Origin: Agarophyton chilense
Lineage: Eukaryota > Rhodophyta > Florideophyceae > Gracilariales > Gracilariaceae
Length of the DNA: 64,000 bases
Reading direction: 5' to 3'
NCBI GenBank assembly: GCA_030374765.1
Contig: JARGXX010000138.1
Coordinates: 1,612,001-1,676,000 of the forward strand
The position numbers were made by a program, and so were the translations under genes. The notes under the pieces were generated by a model that searched no databases, was not told where the DNA came from, and saw only the letters and a program-made list of their open reading frames with translations. Shown here piece by piece: positions 25,801 through 36,719 of the stretch. Positions within the stretch are counted from its first letter, which is position 1; each line of letters starts with the position of its first letter.

Positions 25801-26880
25801 CTTATAGTTCTTGTCTAGATGGGTTTCAAGAACTCGACGAGCGTTCACAGACTTCACCTGTGCGAGTCCGACGATGGATCCCTTCTAAACTTGGTGGTTG
25901 TGGTTGACGAAATCATGTTCCCTTCTTCTTCAAATTCCCTTATGGCAGATTTCAAGTAAAAAATGATGTCAACGTTCAAGATCAAGTGACTTAGAGCTGC
26001 GAAACTCTTCATCGGTTGGAATATCAGTCGCTTCAGGGATGGAATATTTTTGAATCAGTCCAAGTACATTGATGGAGTTGCAATGAAACAAGGACTGCGA
26101 CACACGAAGTCTGTTCGTACTCCACTACCTACTACAAATGAGTTTAGGAATAAGTATGAGGATGAACTCGTACTTCGATGAAGAGAGCACAACTTACACC
26201 GCTCTTTCGTCGGATACATAATGGAAATAGCTGTATGCACTCGTCCTGACATATCCTGCACCGCTTCACATCTCGTAAGACAAGTGCAAAAGCACACTCA
26301 ACGTCAATTGATTCTATTGAAGTGAATGGTTAAGTATCTATTAGGAACTAAGCATTATCGACTTTCATTTCCGTCCATGAGCAAGGGGTCAATGGAAGCC
26401 TTTTGCGATTTTGATTAGGCTGGCTGCAAGGAAACACGAAGGTCAACCACAGGGTATCTGGTACTGGTGAACAACGCTCCGATTATGTGGAGCTCAAAGA
26501 GACAGAGTATTATTGCACTCTCGTCTTGAGAGGCTGAGTATATGATCTTCCACAGAGAGCAAGAAAAATTGTCTGGTTTCGTAGAGTGTTTCGGGAGCTT
26601 GTTTACGATGTTAAATTCAGCTCGGACCAGAACTGTATCCGGTGAAGGTGCATACTGATAGCTCGGCCGCGGGATCCATGGTGAAGAATGACAAGCTCAA
26701 TGAAAATAATAAGCATATTGCTATTTGGTTCCACCATGAGAAGGATCTCGTTGATTCTGGAGTTGTTGAACCCATTCAAGTTGAATCTTCTCAGCAACCT
26801 GCAAACTTGTTGACCGAGTCGCTGCCATGTCAGGACTTACAAAAACTTCTTCCTATGTTTGGAATTTTAATGTAGTGTTT
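22830..26880 (+). mobile_element. Old Ty1/copia element, broken
   Basis: Parts left to right: gag-like helical region (about 23.0-23.5 kb, with GIELWRKLKSTYQKA); CCHC knuckle CWSCGKIGHIRINC (about 23.62 kb); GAG-pre-integrase KLWHENLGHPG (about 24.27 kb); integrase core (about 24.4-24.8 kb, with LDTAGENSSNEL); reverse transcriptase (about 25.5-25.9 kb, with YAPVARHEI and AYLYGDMD); and RNase H-like region (to about 26.8 kb). That order (integrase before RT) is the copia order. No LTR pair was recognised, although tggtattagtc at about 22835 could be a worn primer site. Many breaks; old. Confidence 0.8.
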
Positions 26881-28560
26881 TGGCCACTAACCCAAACTGA
26901 CCTGTCCTGTGTTAACTTTGTTTCTTTCATTCATTTGTTTTCTCTATTTTATGTCATCCTTGAATTTTTCTTTGTTACTATGTCACAGGTTCTTATGATT
27001 TTGTTTTATTCTTGAGGCCCTACCTTTTCCTTCTGTGAAGTATTTTATTTTACATGGGTTTGACTTCCTTCGAAGGGTTTTAACGGTTGCAAACGTTTGT
27101 GTATTATCTTTGTATTAGTCGCTAGTGTCTTAACGAGAATAGGTCTGTGTTGTTTCGAAGATGCTCATGTCTTTCAAGAAGAAATTCCTGAGCGCACGGG
27201 CGATGAGCTAGACTAAACAACTTGTTTGCTCGACGGTGATGCGAAGAGAGTTGATATCATCAACGATCTCTTCGAGGGATGATGTTGCGTCATATAACAC
27301 GCGCACCCCGGGTGCTTATATTATCAGCAGATCACCAGGCCACATATCAGTGGCGGGGCCGACACGCGGACCTGTTTTAGGGTTCAAAGAAACAGCACCG
27401 GCGGCGGTGCCTATCGGAAAGGGGCCGCAACCCACACCGACCGATCCCATTCTTACTTGCTACAAGTGCGGCCTCCTCTCCCGAGCTGCACCTCAGAAAG
27501 TCGCCTGCCTGGAACAACTTAAAGCAAAACTTGCAAGGGTGGCACAAAGGCGTTGCTCGTGTCTCAACATCTGCTCACATCGCGCGCGGAACCATGTCCC
27601 AATCCACCCGGTTTTCAGTCATTCTCGCTCTCCATCGCCTGGCGGTCTGCGCAAGCGCCGAATCAGTTGCGGTTACCACCCCATCGAACACATCCTAATG
27701 TTGCTCAAAAATTCGCGAGAAGCTGCTACAAAGCCACCACATTGCAGTTCCCCCAACCACAACCATTTCACCTCTATAAGCCTTGTCCCATTCGATCAGC
27801 ATTTTGCAGAGTTCGTCACTGCAGTCAAGTCAACATACAAGTAAGGAAAGCTCGCGTGTGGAAGAGCAAACCCTTCCATCATCGTTACATTTCGAACCCT
27901 CATCCAGCGAAATCTCCTCCCCAGACTACGCCCTCGAACGCTCCATATACTTTTTGATCAAGGAGCACAACCGCTTCAATGGCGAGATATAATCTGTAAT
28001 TCGCATGGATAGCAACCACGTACAGTTCAAGATTATTGGCGACCGAAAGAAAACAGTTTCGTCGAAAACCTGTAAATATCAGTAAACAGTTTTATCTATA
28101 GAAAGGTGAGTAATCTCTAGAAAACTATGATTAGCTGTAGAAGGGTATCTTACTACATAATGAATAACAAACTTTTAAATATCATCGCACAATAGTATTT
28201 CACTTCGTATTCTATATAGACTTTAAATATTGTTTCGCGGCGCAAGCGTGTCATCGTCCGATTCGAAATGGTCCAGTAACGAATTAGCTTCAGCAGAATT
28301 ACGCGAAGGTGCCCCAATATTTTCGGTAGCTCGGGGAAAAGTATTAGAAATATCACCAAGAGTTCAACGACGCTTTCTTTTCTCAAACTGGAACCTTCTA
28401 GAAATCTGCAACTGCGTTATAGAATTTCCAATAGAATTAATTCGAGCTCTATAACTTCGTAAAAACTCTATATTTCATGCATGTAGTAGATTTTTCATAG
28501 CAGAAAAATTCGTATTCCCAACATAAACTTAAACAATTTTCCTAAGTTCTGCCGATCCCA
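26881..28560. other. No firmly supported gene
   Basis: 27.0-27.2 kb is T-rich and may be a worn copia LTR. An ATG-started ORF at 27239-27844 (201 codons, +) has no recognised domain beyond a lone CYKC pair. A different frame carries a Ser-rich stretch to about 27990. 28.0-28.55 kb is A/T-rich with no coding signal. I cannot assign a function to any of it. Confidence 0.35.
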
Positions 28561-28563
28561 CCT

Positions 28564-29350
28564 CTATTGACGACCAAAAATTTGCCGACAACAGCGAAGC
28601 CGACCAAAAACATTTTCCGCGATGACCTGGTCCGTAGAAATCTTAGCATTTCGCACATGATCATTATGAGGGAAAAACCCATTCAATGGTTTTTTCTTCG
28701 TGAAAATTGCCCTCACTTTAGAATCCGCTCCAGTATACCCCTTATCATGTTGTACTGCCCATTGACTTTGATATTTTTCAGATAAAGATGCACCATCAGA
28801 AATATCAGTGTCATTATTTCTCTTGACCAAACCCCTTTTATGAAAACTAATATTGTCATAAAATATCTTTAAATCAGAATCTAAGGAAGGATTTGATAAA
28901 GAACAGTTAGTTGCCAACTCAAACGGAAGAGAGGAGACTTTAATCTTGTGCGCATATGATTTGGGCTTCCCTCTAAAACATGTTTTAGCTTCTTCGTGTG
29001 TATCCAAGGGGCGCTGAGAATGCAAGAAAATTACATCTGTTGCTTAGAGCATCCGCACCAGTGGTGAGTGCATATCAGCAAAATAGCAAATTAGGCGTTT
29101 ACCTGTACGTCTCCCATCGGAAGATGTATAATTACTCGTTTGCTTTTTTGCCTAAATCAGCGTGTGCCACACCGGTAAACTCTTCATCAACACCAATCCC
29201 CGCCGTTGCACGCAAAACATGGATTAAATATGGATTCAAGATCATGCCGATGATTTCCTAGATCATCTATGATCCAAGATTTTCCGATGGCAGCATCTTC
29301 CAGCGGTGTAAATTTAGCTCCAGGTGAAGCTTTCTTTAGTTCATGTGATT
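28564..29350 (-). mobile_element. PIF/Harbinger-type DNA transposon remnant (DDE_Tnp_4-like transposase)
   Basis: A minus-strand open stretch of 153 codons (29025-28564) has the C-terminal look of DDE superfamily transposases of the PIF/Harbinger/ISL2EU kind: GKPKSYAHKIKVSSLP, then WAVQHDKGYTGA, a KKKPLNGFF block and VIAENVFGRL, with the last two near the usual third acidic residue (E in AEN). Just upstream on the same strand (about 29345-29190) is FTPLEDAAIGKSWI, resembling the SANT/Myb-like domain of the companion protein. Both are partial, and terminal repeats were not found. It abuts the RNase H end of the minus-strand copia relic and probably inserted into it. Confidence 0.65.
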
Positions 29351-30641
29351 TCATCGCTGGTTTTTCTGCTTTGTGCGGTGTAATAGATGAAGAGAGTGGC
29401 GTCGATGCTGGGATGCGCTCTGCCACGAAAACAAAGTAGTGAAATAGCGAGGGGAGTGTTTGTAGTTCGTTCAGCAGGTTCTGCTTCCAAATTAAGTCTT
29501 GTGCTGTGTTTGCCGCAGAGACATACTCTGCTTTGCAAGTCGACAAAGCTAATATATGTTGTTGCCGTGATTGCCAATGTAAAGCGCTGTCTCCTATCAA
29601 ATGCAGGTTCCCTGTCACGGACTTTCGTGTCGTCTTGCATCTCGCGAAATCCGCGTCGGAGTAACTGTTGACATTGATGCTGTTTTTGGAAGGGGAGTAT
29701 AGTACTTGCGATTGTGTGCTGTTGAAGTATGTTACCACAGCTTTCAGTAGTTTCCAATGCCGTTCCGTGGGTCCAGACACTGCTATTGCCAAGGCAGAAG
29801 TTATGAATGCGATGTCAGGGCGTGTTGAGTCGGCAAGGTACTGTTTGTCTCCCACTAAATCGCGGTAAACGCATGAGATGTTGCATTGCTCATTCTCATC
29901 GTCGTGAGGTGCGTCGGGTAGAATGCCCGAAAGATATGATATAAGAGAAGGGTTAGTTTCGGTCATGCGAAGCTTTTCACATACCCGTTTTGTAAATAAA
30001 GGTTGTGAGATGTGAATTCCGTTGCTTTTTTTTTCTATGTACCAGTTGAGGTACAATGTCGGGTTCCCAAGGTATTTAAGCTTGTAATTTTAGATAAGAT
30101 TTTGTGTGTGAACTGAATAAGTTTCTTGTTGGGCGCGGCTACGAGAAAGTCGTCCATGAAGATGGCTACAATTTCATAATGGTTTGCTTTCGTTAAAATG
30201 AATACAGAGACATCCGATCTGGTTTGTTTGTAACCGTTGCTCTTGAGATGTTTCTGTAGCGCGTCGGAGTATATGTGGCCAGCTGGTGGAGTGCTGTATA
30301 CGTTTGCTTTGAGCTGCCCAGCCGGCTGGGGGTGCTTGAAGGTACCATTGAATCGCGCTGGTTGCCATACATGTACCGGGCGGTCGTGGGTGTAAGGCTA
30401 GTGTAGATATGCGCTCTTGATGTCAAAATGCTCTAGGTGTAGCTGTTTGGCTGCTGCAAGTGTCAACGTGATCCTGTTTGCCGTCTTGTCGACCATATAT
30501 GAAGTGATTTTGTTGAGGTCGAAGTGTAGGTTGGGTATCATACTGTCCCCACGTATGGAGCATCTCGCGCGTCGTTCCAGAGGAGCTGAAGGCGTTCGTT
30601 GCTAATAGCTGTAGATCCAGGTTGTGGGTATGATTTGACTT

Positions 30642-30663
30642 GGGGGGGGGGGGGGGGGGGGGG
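30642..30663 (+). repeat. Homopolymer tract G22
   Basis: A run of 22 G on the plus strand inside the minus-strand copia relic, where it reads as poly-Pro. It is likely to be length-variable and error-prone in sequencing, and could form a G-quadruplex. Confidence 0.95.
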
Positions 30664-33470
30664 CAGTGTTTTGGCTTTCCAGTCAATTGCGTTCTGTCCG
30701 TCGAGCATGTCACCTTCATTGTTGTGAGTTGCTTCCCGTTTTTCGGCATCTGGGTGTTCTCGGGCTTGCTTCAATGTTTTTGGCGGCGGTTTGTTAATGG
30801 ATATCTTCGTTCCCCTTACAGTTATGACTGAACGTCTTCTTTTACTGCGTTGGACATTCGTTATGAAAGCAGTAGCGTGTTTTCGGCAAGGATCGTTCTC
30901 CTCGTGATACGGGTGGACGTATGAGGCTCTTGTCACCTGGTATTGCCTCGTTCGTAAGTTGAGTACAGTAATGTGGTGTTCGTCGTTTCCGTACATGTAT
31001 CGTAAGGGTTCTGCTCGTGCTTGTAGTTTTGTTTTGTTGGATAGTAGTGATTCAATGGAACCGAGTTGTCCAAAGGCGAGGATTTTGGATATTCTGGGTG
31101 GTGTTCCGTGCCAAAGCGTGTGAGAGATGTTCCCGATGGCCGGGTGATATGTTATGTTGTACTTAAATGCGGCATCAGGCAGTGCCGCCCCCCAGTATGT
31201 CTCATCCAGATTGCTGTGCGCCAGTGATGCTCTAGCGGTTTGCATCAGTGTTTTGTTGATTTTTTCGGCCAGTGAGTTCTGTTATGGGGTGTATGGTACT
31301 GTTGGGGAGAGCTTTGTTGCTCGATCTGCAGAATACTGCTTGGCTGCTTTAGATGTGTTCTCGCCTGCGTTGTCGCATCGAAACAACTCAGGGTACTTGC
31401 TTGTTTTTTTCTTGATCGCTTCTGTGTGGCGCATTGTGGAGATTAGGACTTCCTTGTGATTATGGAGCAAGTCGAAAAGTAGGTACCTTGTTGCTGTGTC
31501 TAGAAAATTTTATGGCGTATTGCTTTTTCGTGATGCGAGCGGTCGGTTTGAATGGCCCCATTACATCAGATGGTATTTATTCATCTCTGTGGCTTCTGTG
31601 TTCTGTTCTGTGGTGTGGGGACGGTCTGGTTTTCGCAGTTTGGCACGCACTACATGTTAGTTTGGGTGGTGTTGTGGATAAAATCGGTGGGAGTTTGGGT
31701 AAAAAGTTGTGTTTTGCCATTGTTTGAATCGTTCGCGAGTGTATGTGTCCAATTCTTTAGTGCCATTTGTGGAATATGTGCGTTTTTGTTGGTGATGAGG
31801 GGCGTGTTGCACGAGGTGGTTTGTTAGTGTTGACGCTGTGTAGGTTTATCTTCGTCCTGGTGGTTTTAGTTGGTACATGCATGGTGTAAATTTTGGTGTC
31901 GTGTTTGCTGGTGTTTGGAGGAGTATGTCGAGGTTGTTCGGGTATTGTGGTGATGTGGGTGTGTGTGTGGTTGTTGGGATTCTCGCATGGTATGTATGAA
32001 AATGCCCGTGCCATAAAGGCCGTGTGCCGTGTGGGCTTTAGATTCGGAGGGATAACTATTACTCTATACTGCCCGTTACGGTAGTGTGCGGTAGCCGTTA
32101 TGCGGTCCACATTTGTGTTTGTGTGAATAAAGGCTCTATTGGCGAATAATGATACCTTTACATACTGTTGCGCTAAGTCGTGTGCTGACAGAAGGTTGTG
32201 GCATATTGTTGGCGCATGAAAGACCTTGGAGACGTGAAAAGTTTTAGGAGTCATTCGGAGTGTGATCTGTCCAGTGTGTGTGACGTTTTGGATTTGGCCG
32301 TCTGCGGTTTACTTTGGTTTTGTTCGTGGTGTATGACGGGTGTGCTGCAGAGTCGAGTGCGTATGACGTACCTTCACCATGTGGATCGTGGGGGGATTCA
32401 AAGGACTGCTCGGGAGTCGCAAGACGAAGGGATAACTCTTGGAGTTCTGTGTTGTCTGGGGTGTGGATTATAGCATTAGCACGGTACTGTTGTGTCTGGT
32501 TGCGTGGTGCACGCCGGCGAACTCTGCATTCATCTGTGTTGTGAGTGGTGGACGAATGAAACGTGCACCACTTACCGTTCCAGCCTTGGGGTTTGGGGCA
32601 TTTTTTGTCGGAGGGTGTGTATTTGCGTCGCATTGGCCGTTGAGGTGCTCACCATGTGGGCGCAGGGGGGTGGAATGCAGTCTTTCCGAAGTCCTCCTGG
32701 AGTAATATGGCTTGGCGAACGTGGTTCGTAAAAGACTGAATGCTGCCTGCGGGGTTTCCGGTAAGTACAATTGCTAGTGTAGTGAATTCTGGGTGTCGAC
32801 GTAACACTTGTATCATAAAGTTGACGGTTGTAGCCTCGTCTTCAATGTTCGGGTCGAGGCGTTTATCATTTTGGTAGGGACAGACTCGTGTAGTTCCACA
32901 TAATTGTCTAAATCGGTACCTGGTAGAAATAGAATACCCCTAGTCTCTGCTTCCAGGACAGTGTGATTCTGGCGGTCTTTGTTTGAACTGTGATTTTCAA
33001 TGACTTGCACAATTTGTTTCGGTGAAAGTTCCACAAAGTTGAGGACAAGCTTGTTGGCAATTGTTTCCAGTATGCTTTGAATGATGATGGCTTTGAGCTT
33101 GATGATTTTCTGTTCATGTGTGCTGGAAGCGGCATTGTCTGGTAATAATACGATTTGATTGGTTTCGAGAAGTAATTTAGCATCGTAAAGAGCGGCATTG
33201 ATCGGAAGTGCAGATTTCCTGAACGGGAAATTGTTGTACGATATTGTAAGCAGTTTTGCGTGTTCTGTTGCTGAACATGTTGTTTGGATTGTGTTCTTGT
33301 GTTACGTGTGTATCTTTGGCTGTACTTGTAGCTTGCGTGTATAGTTGTTGGATGTATTGTAGTTCGTCCGGCAGCTGTTGTCTACGGAGGTGACGGATTT
33401 CTCGGTCGGTTGGGGTTGAAGCGTTAATGGTGGTTTGTAGGGGTTTGAAATGGTGGTGCTAATTGCGAAT

Positions 33471-33484
33471 GAGGGCCGATAACC
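33471..33484 (-). other. Primer binding site-like motif of the old minus-strand copia
   Basis: ggttatcggccctc on the minus strand resembles the half-tRNA initiator-Met primer site ggttatgggcccag seen in the young copia at 36.7 kb. It sits directly next to an LTR-like end (ctca), as in Drosophila copia. Confidence 0.5.
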
Positions 33485-36428
33485 TGAGACGGAAGTGAGA
33501 GAACCGCTGACCTTCCCCCGGGGTTGAGGTTCCGGATCGGTTCGTGCTTTACTTATGTACCCTACTGTGCGTGCGGGCGCCGCCGGTGCTGTGCACTGTA
33601 ATGGTTCGGCGTCTCAAACAACACATGCCCCGCGTCGACGCTTGCTTTCTCAGAGTGAAGTTAGGAACCATTGTATCCATTATGGAACGGAAAAGTCGCG
33701 AGACTCTCTTAATCGAAGGAGAAGGCGGGTGGTTGGGAGATGGCCCTCGTGTCGCTGGAATCTCTCGAGTTTTGTTTTCGAATCAAGCTCGCGACGTGCA
33801 GTCAGGATGACACGATCGTACTCGTGCCGTGGTAGCCGATGGCGTTTCTCTAATATGGCGTGTGACTCCTTTGTGCTTGGGCGAGTGTTTTAAGTGAACA
33901 CAGCCGCGAGGGAGATGCAACCATGTCTTTGCTCACAACGATTTTTAATTTGCTGCTGTGTGAATGCGTTTGGGAATGTGATAGAGCGGGCAGTTGCGCT
34001 TTTGATGACATTCATCACTGATCATCAGTTTTTTGCGTGTGGGTTCATTGCGCATCCTTCGGAAATTGATCGATCGCCTCTCCAGCCAAGACCTGAAGTG
34101 CACGAGATACGTTTGTACCCTTGGGAACTTTATTCTGCTCTTTTTAGTTTGTACGTAATGAGCTGGAGGAATAGCCAACAGATTGGAAATAAGACGCCCC
34201 AGCGCAGATTGGTGGAGCATCAACCTTAGCTGTTGAAGAAACTAGAAAAAAACAATTCTGATTACCGGACCCACGGACGGCAACTTGAAACAGCAAGAAT
34301 GCTTGCCGGCCTTGGACATTCGCTACTCATACACGGATGCAAACAAAACCAAACCAGCCAACACGCAAACATTACCATCATGCATTCGCGGCGTCAGGGA
34401 AGAGAACAATTTGCAAATATTTCTTAAGTGAAAGCGATGGCCGAACGCTGTCACGGGGCAGTCCAGTACCATGTGCTCCACTATTGCCAAGCCATGTTAA
34501 CACCGTGCCGTGGCAGTGGGAGATTACTCCTACTCGTGGCGATGTCGCACAAATGGGTCGCTCCAGAAATACCAAATCGCAAATAGAGTACACTCAAATT
34601 CAGCGATTCAGACCATTTGAGTGTACTCAATTTGCTCAAAGTGGTTATGGCTCGGTCCCGCCAGAGAATTTGCTGCTGGATGCAAACGTCCCAACTGGCG
34701 CCAACGCAGCGACCGTAACCTCTATCTGAACGATCAGAACGCCCCATCTCCCAGCTAATATTGCTTAGCTTCACCAATCCAAGCCAAACTTCCGCGCCTG
34801 CCCGACAGTCCCTTGAACACTAGCGCCAGAATGTCTGACAATTTACAATGAAACAGTACGCCACATCTACTGTCGCCTATACGACATATCAAGAAGACGT
34901 CTCCCAAAAAGACCGCGAACAAGAAAACTGAACAAAACACCTGATGCAGCCAAAACGAAACTCCATCTCCCTACTTGCGTCACTGGCTTTAGTCAACAAG
35001 AGACAAACTTCCTCCTCGAGCTCGTAGAAAAAAATCTACGGCTCTGTCGCGAAGTATAAAACACACCGCTTAAGGCAAATGATACGCTTTTCGCAAAAGA
35101 GCAGCGCACTGTCGATAGTCTGCTATGCACCGCCGCCGCATGCCTAACGAAGATCCATTTATTTTCGATTAAGTGAAAAATGGCAAGCGGATTCGTTAAA
35201 TATTAACTGAACGCACAGATATGGGTGAAGGATTGAACCTATAGGAGACTTTGGATTCCGCATTTTAAAGTGGCTATGACAATGCGACTGATGATTAGAA
35301 ACCTATCGACTCTCGCACCGATGCGAATGAAGAGAAAGAGAAAGCTGTCGAAACCTCCGTTTCATCTCGCTCGCTAGTGTGCCCTCGTTAACAAACACCT
35401 GCTGCTACGACTGAGAATGTTCACATGGAAATTCTTCAAATATCTACGCTTAACGATCAGAAACGTAAGGAAAAAGATATGGAAAAGCGCAAGGAAGAAA
35501 AGAAGATAATCAACTACACCGTCTTGACGAGAACAGACGCCATGATGAATTGATGGAAATAAGGTTGATGTTGGTTGCAAAGTCTTCGTCCAAAACCGAC
35601 TAGATGTTGAATGTGTCCTGTAGATATTTGTTTGCTTCAACGCAGAGGTGTAGCATATACCTCGATAGTATTTGGTTCACAACAACCATTCCAGTTCGCA
35701 CATTAAACAGGTGCACAGGGCACGATAACAACACCCGTTTTTCCCCTTTCTCCTTGTAAGTCAATCTGTTCTACATTCTTCGTAACGTCCCCTGGAAAGC
35801 CCTCATTCCCCTTTCCGATGCTTGACGCACCAATATGTCGTCTGATTCGAATATGATCTTCGGGGCCTTTTGCGCTCGTCACATCTTGGGCTGACTTTAT
35901 TAGAAATGGATACGATCCACGACAAAAAGGGCAAAATATACGACGCATGTTCCTCCATGTTTCGAATGCTGCCTTTCAAGCTTCTCGTAACCGTTTCCCT
36001 ACTCGACTACTTGTAAATCATGAATACTATTAAGTGCATTGACCGCACAATCTATAATAGTACCCTCAGGCGCAAATAAGAAGACATCACTTACAAAATG
36101 ATGGTGTTTTCACTCATTGTAGAACATGTTCTCTATTAAAAGTTTCCTGATTTCTGTAGACGCAAATTTTGACCATCTGCTACCGCATAAACGTCCTTTA
36201 ATGTGTGACATTTGGCACCAAACGCCTCCTTAAAATCTTTGACCTCCGCGTCGCCCTGCACCCGCACCTGTGCGTCCGCATCTGCTGCCAACAAACGCAA
36301 CAAAACTTGCCTACCGATTAGCAGAAAGATAGCACACACATTGCTTGATACACCGAAGAGCAAACTTAAGTGTCAAACTGCACCTCTCGTTCTATGCCAA
36401 CTAAGAACAAAACCTACGCATTGTAGTG
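33485..36428. other. About 2.9 kb without a recognised gene
   Basis: The left few hundred bases (from 33485) probably contain the worn 5' LTR of the minus-strand copia relic. Beyond that, short open stretches (for example 33894-34229, 36212-36517 on +, 35703-35948 on -) show no domain or family. A perfect inverted repeat lies at 34586-34628. I see nothing else. Confidence 0.45.
34586..34628. repeat. Perfect 14-bp inverted repeat, 15-nt spacer
   Basis: gagtacactcaaat (34586-34599) and atttgagtgtactc (34615-34628) are exact reverse complements. The function is unknown. It could be a hairpin or a dyad binding site. Confidence 0.8.
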
Positions 36429-36433
36429 CATTC
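36429..36433. repeat. Target site duplication of the copia element, left
   Basis: cattc directly before the first LTR, repeated at 45680-45684 directly after the last LTR. Confidence 0.8.
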
Positions 36434-36663
36434 TGTTGGAGAATTGATCGTTACAATCGGACAAGAACGGATACAGTTTTTGGGAACTGTATCGGAATAG
36501 TGGCGCAGAGTTTGTAACCAAAACGATTGGAACTAGATACAAAGTTTGAAAAGCCTGTGACCAGTGATTTGAAGCTGGAGGATAGTTTGGCTGCCTATAA
36601 AGGGCAGCCTGAACAAACAGTAAACCCTGGGAACTGCTTAGATTGGTAGATCCTTGAACAAGA
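36434..36663 (+). repeat. Copia LTR 1
   Basis: Begins tgttggagaattg and ends ttgaacaaga, 230 bp. The end is set by the match to the primer site that follows and to the target duplication after LTR 3. It differs from LTR 2 at about 2 positions. Confidence 0.9.
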
Positions 36664-36680
36664 GGTTATGGGCCCAGCCC
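36664..36680 (+). other. Copia primer binding site, half-tRNA initiator-Met type
   Basis: ggttatgggcccagccc starts at the first base after the LTR. Its reverse complement contains gctgggcccataacc, the anticodon arm of eukaryotic initiator tRNA-Met. Drosophila copia primes in this way from a cleaved 5' half of that tRNA. The same site recurs at 41172-41188. Confidence 0.8.
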
Positions 36681-36719
36681 ACGCGACGAATACTCCGTAG
36701 AATACCACACACCTAACGG

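Larger units (their letters stand above)
29350..33484 (-). mobile_element. Old Ty1/copia element (minus strand), broken
   Basis: On the minus strand from right to left: gag-like region (about 33.4-32.8 kb); Cys/His knuckle-like WCTFHSSTTHNTDEC (about 32.55 kb); integrase region (about 31.5-30.9 kb, with FRCDNAGEN and an ARASLAHSNLDETYW block); a Pro-rich linker over the poly-G tract; and RT/RNase H (about 30.4-29.4 kb, with YLNWYIEKK, TRPDIAFI and YSDADFA). The apparent primer site ggttatcggccctc (minus strand, 33484-33471) directly follows an LTR-like end ctca. The far LTR limits were not found. Many breaks; old, though less worn than the copy at 23-27 kb. Confidence 0.8.

Noticed and set aside
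27239-27844. A 201-codon ATG-started ORF with a CYKC pair, possible zinc-knuckle protein
   Set aside because: Only one Cys pair is present, with no His-Cys partner at knuckle spacing. Other frames are equally open, so it was not called as a gene.
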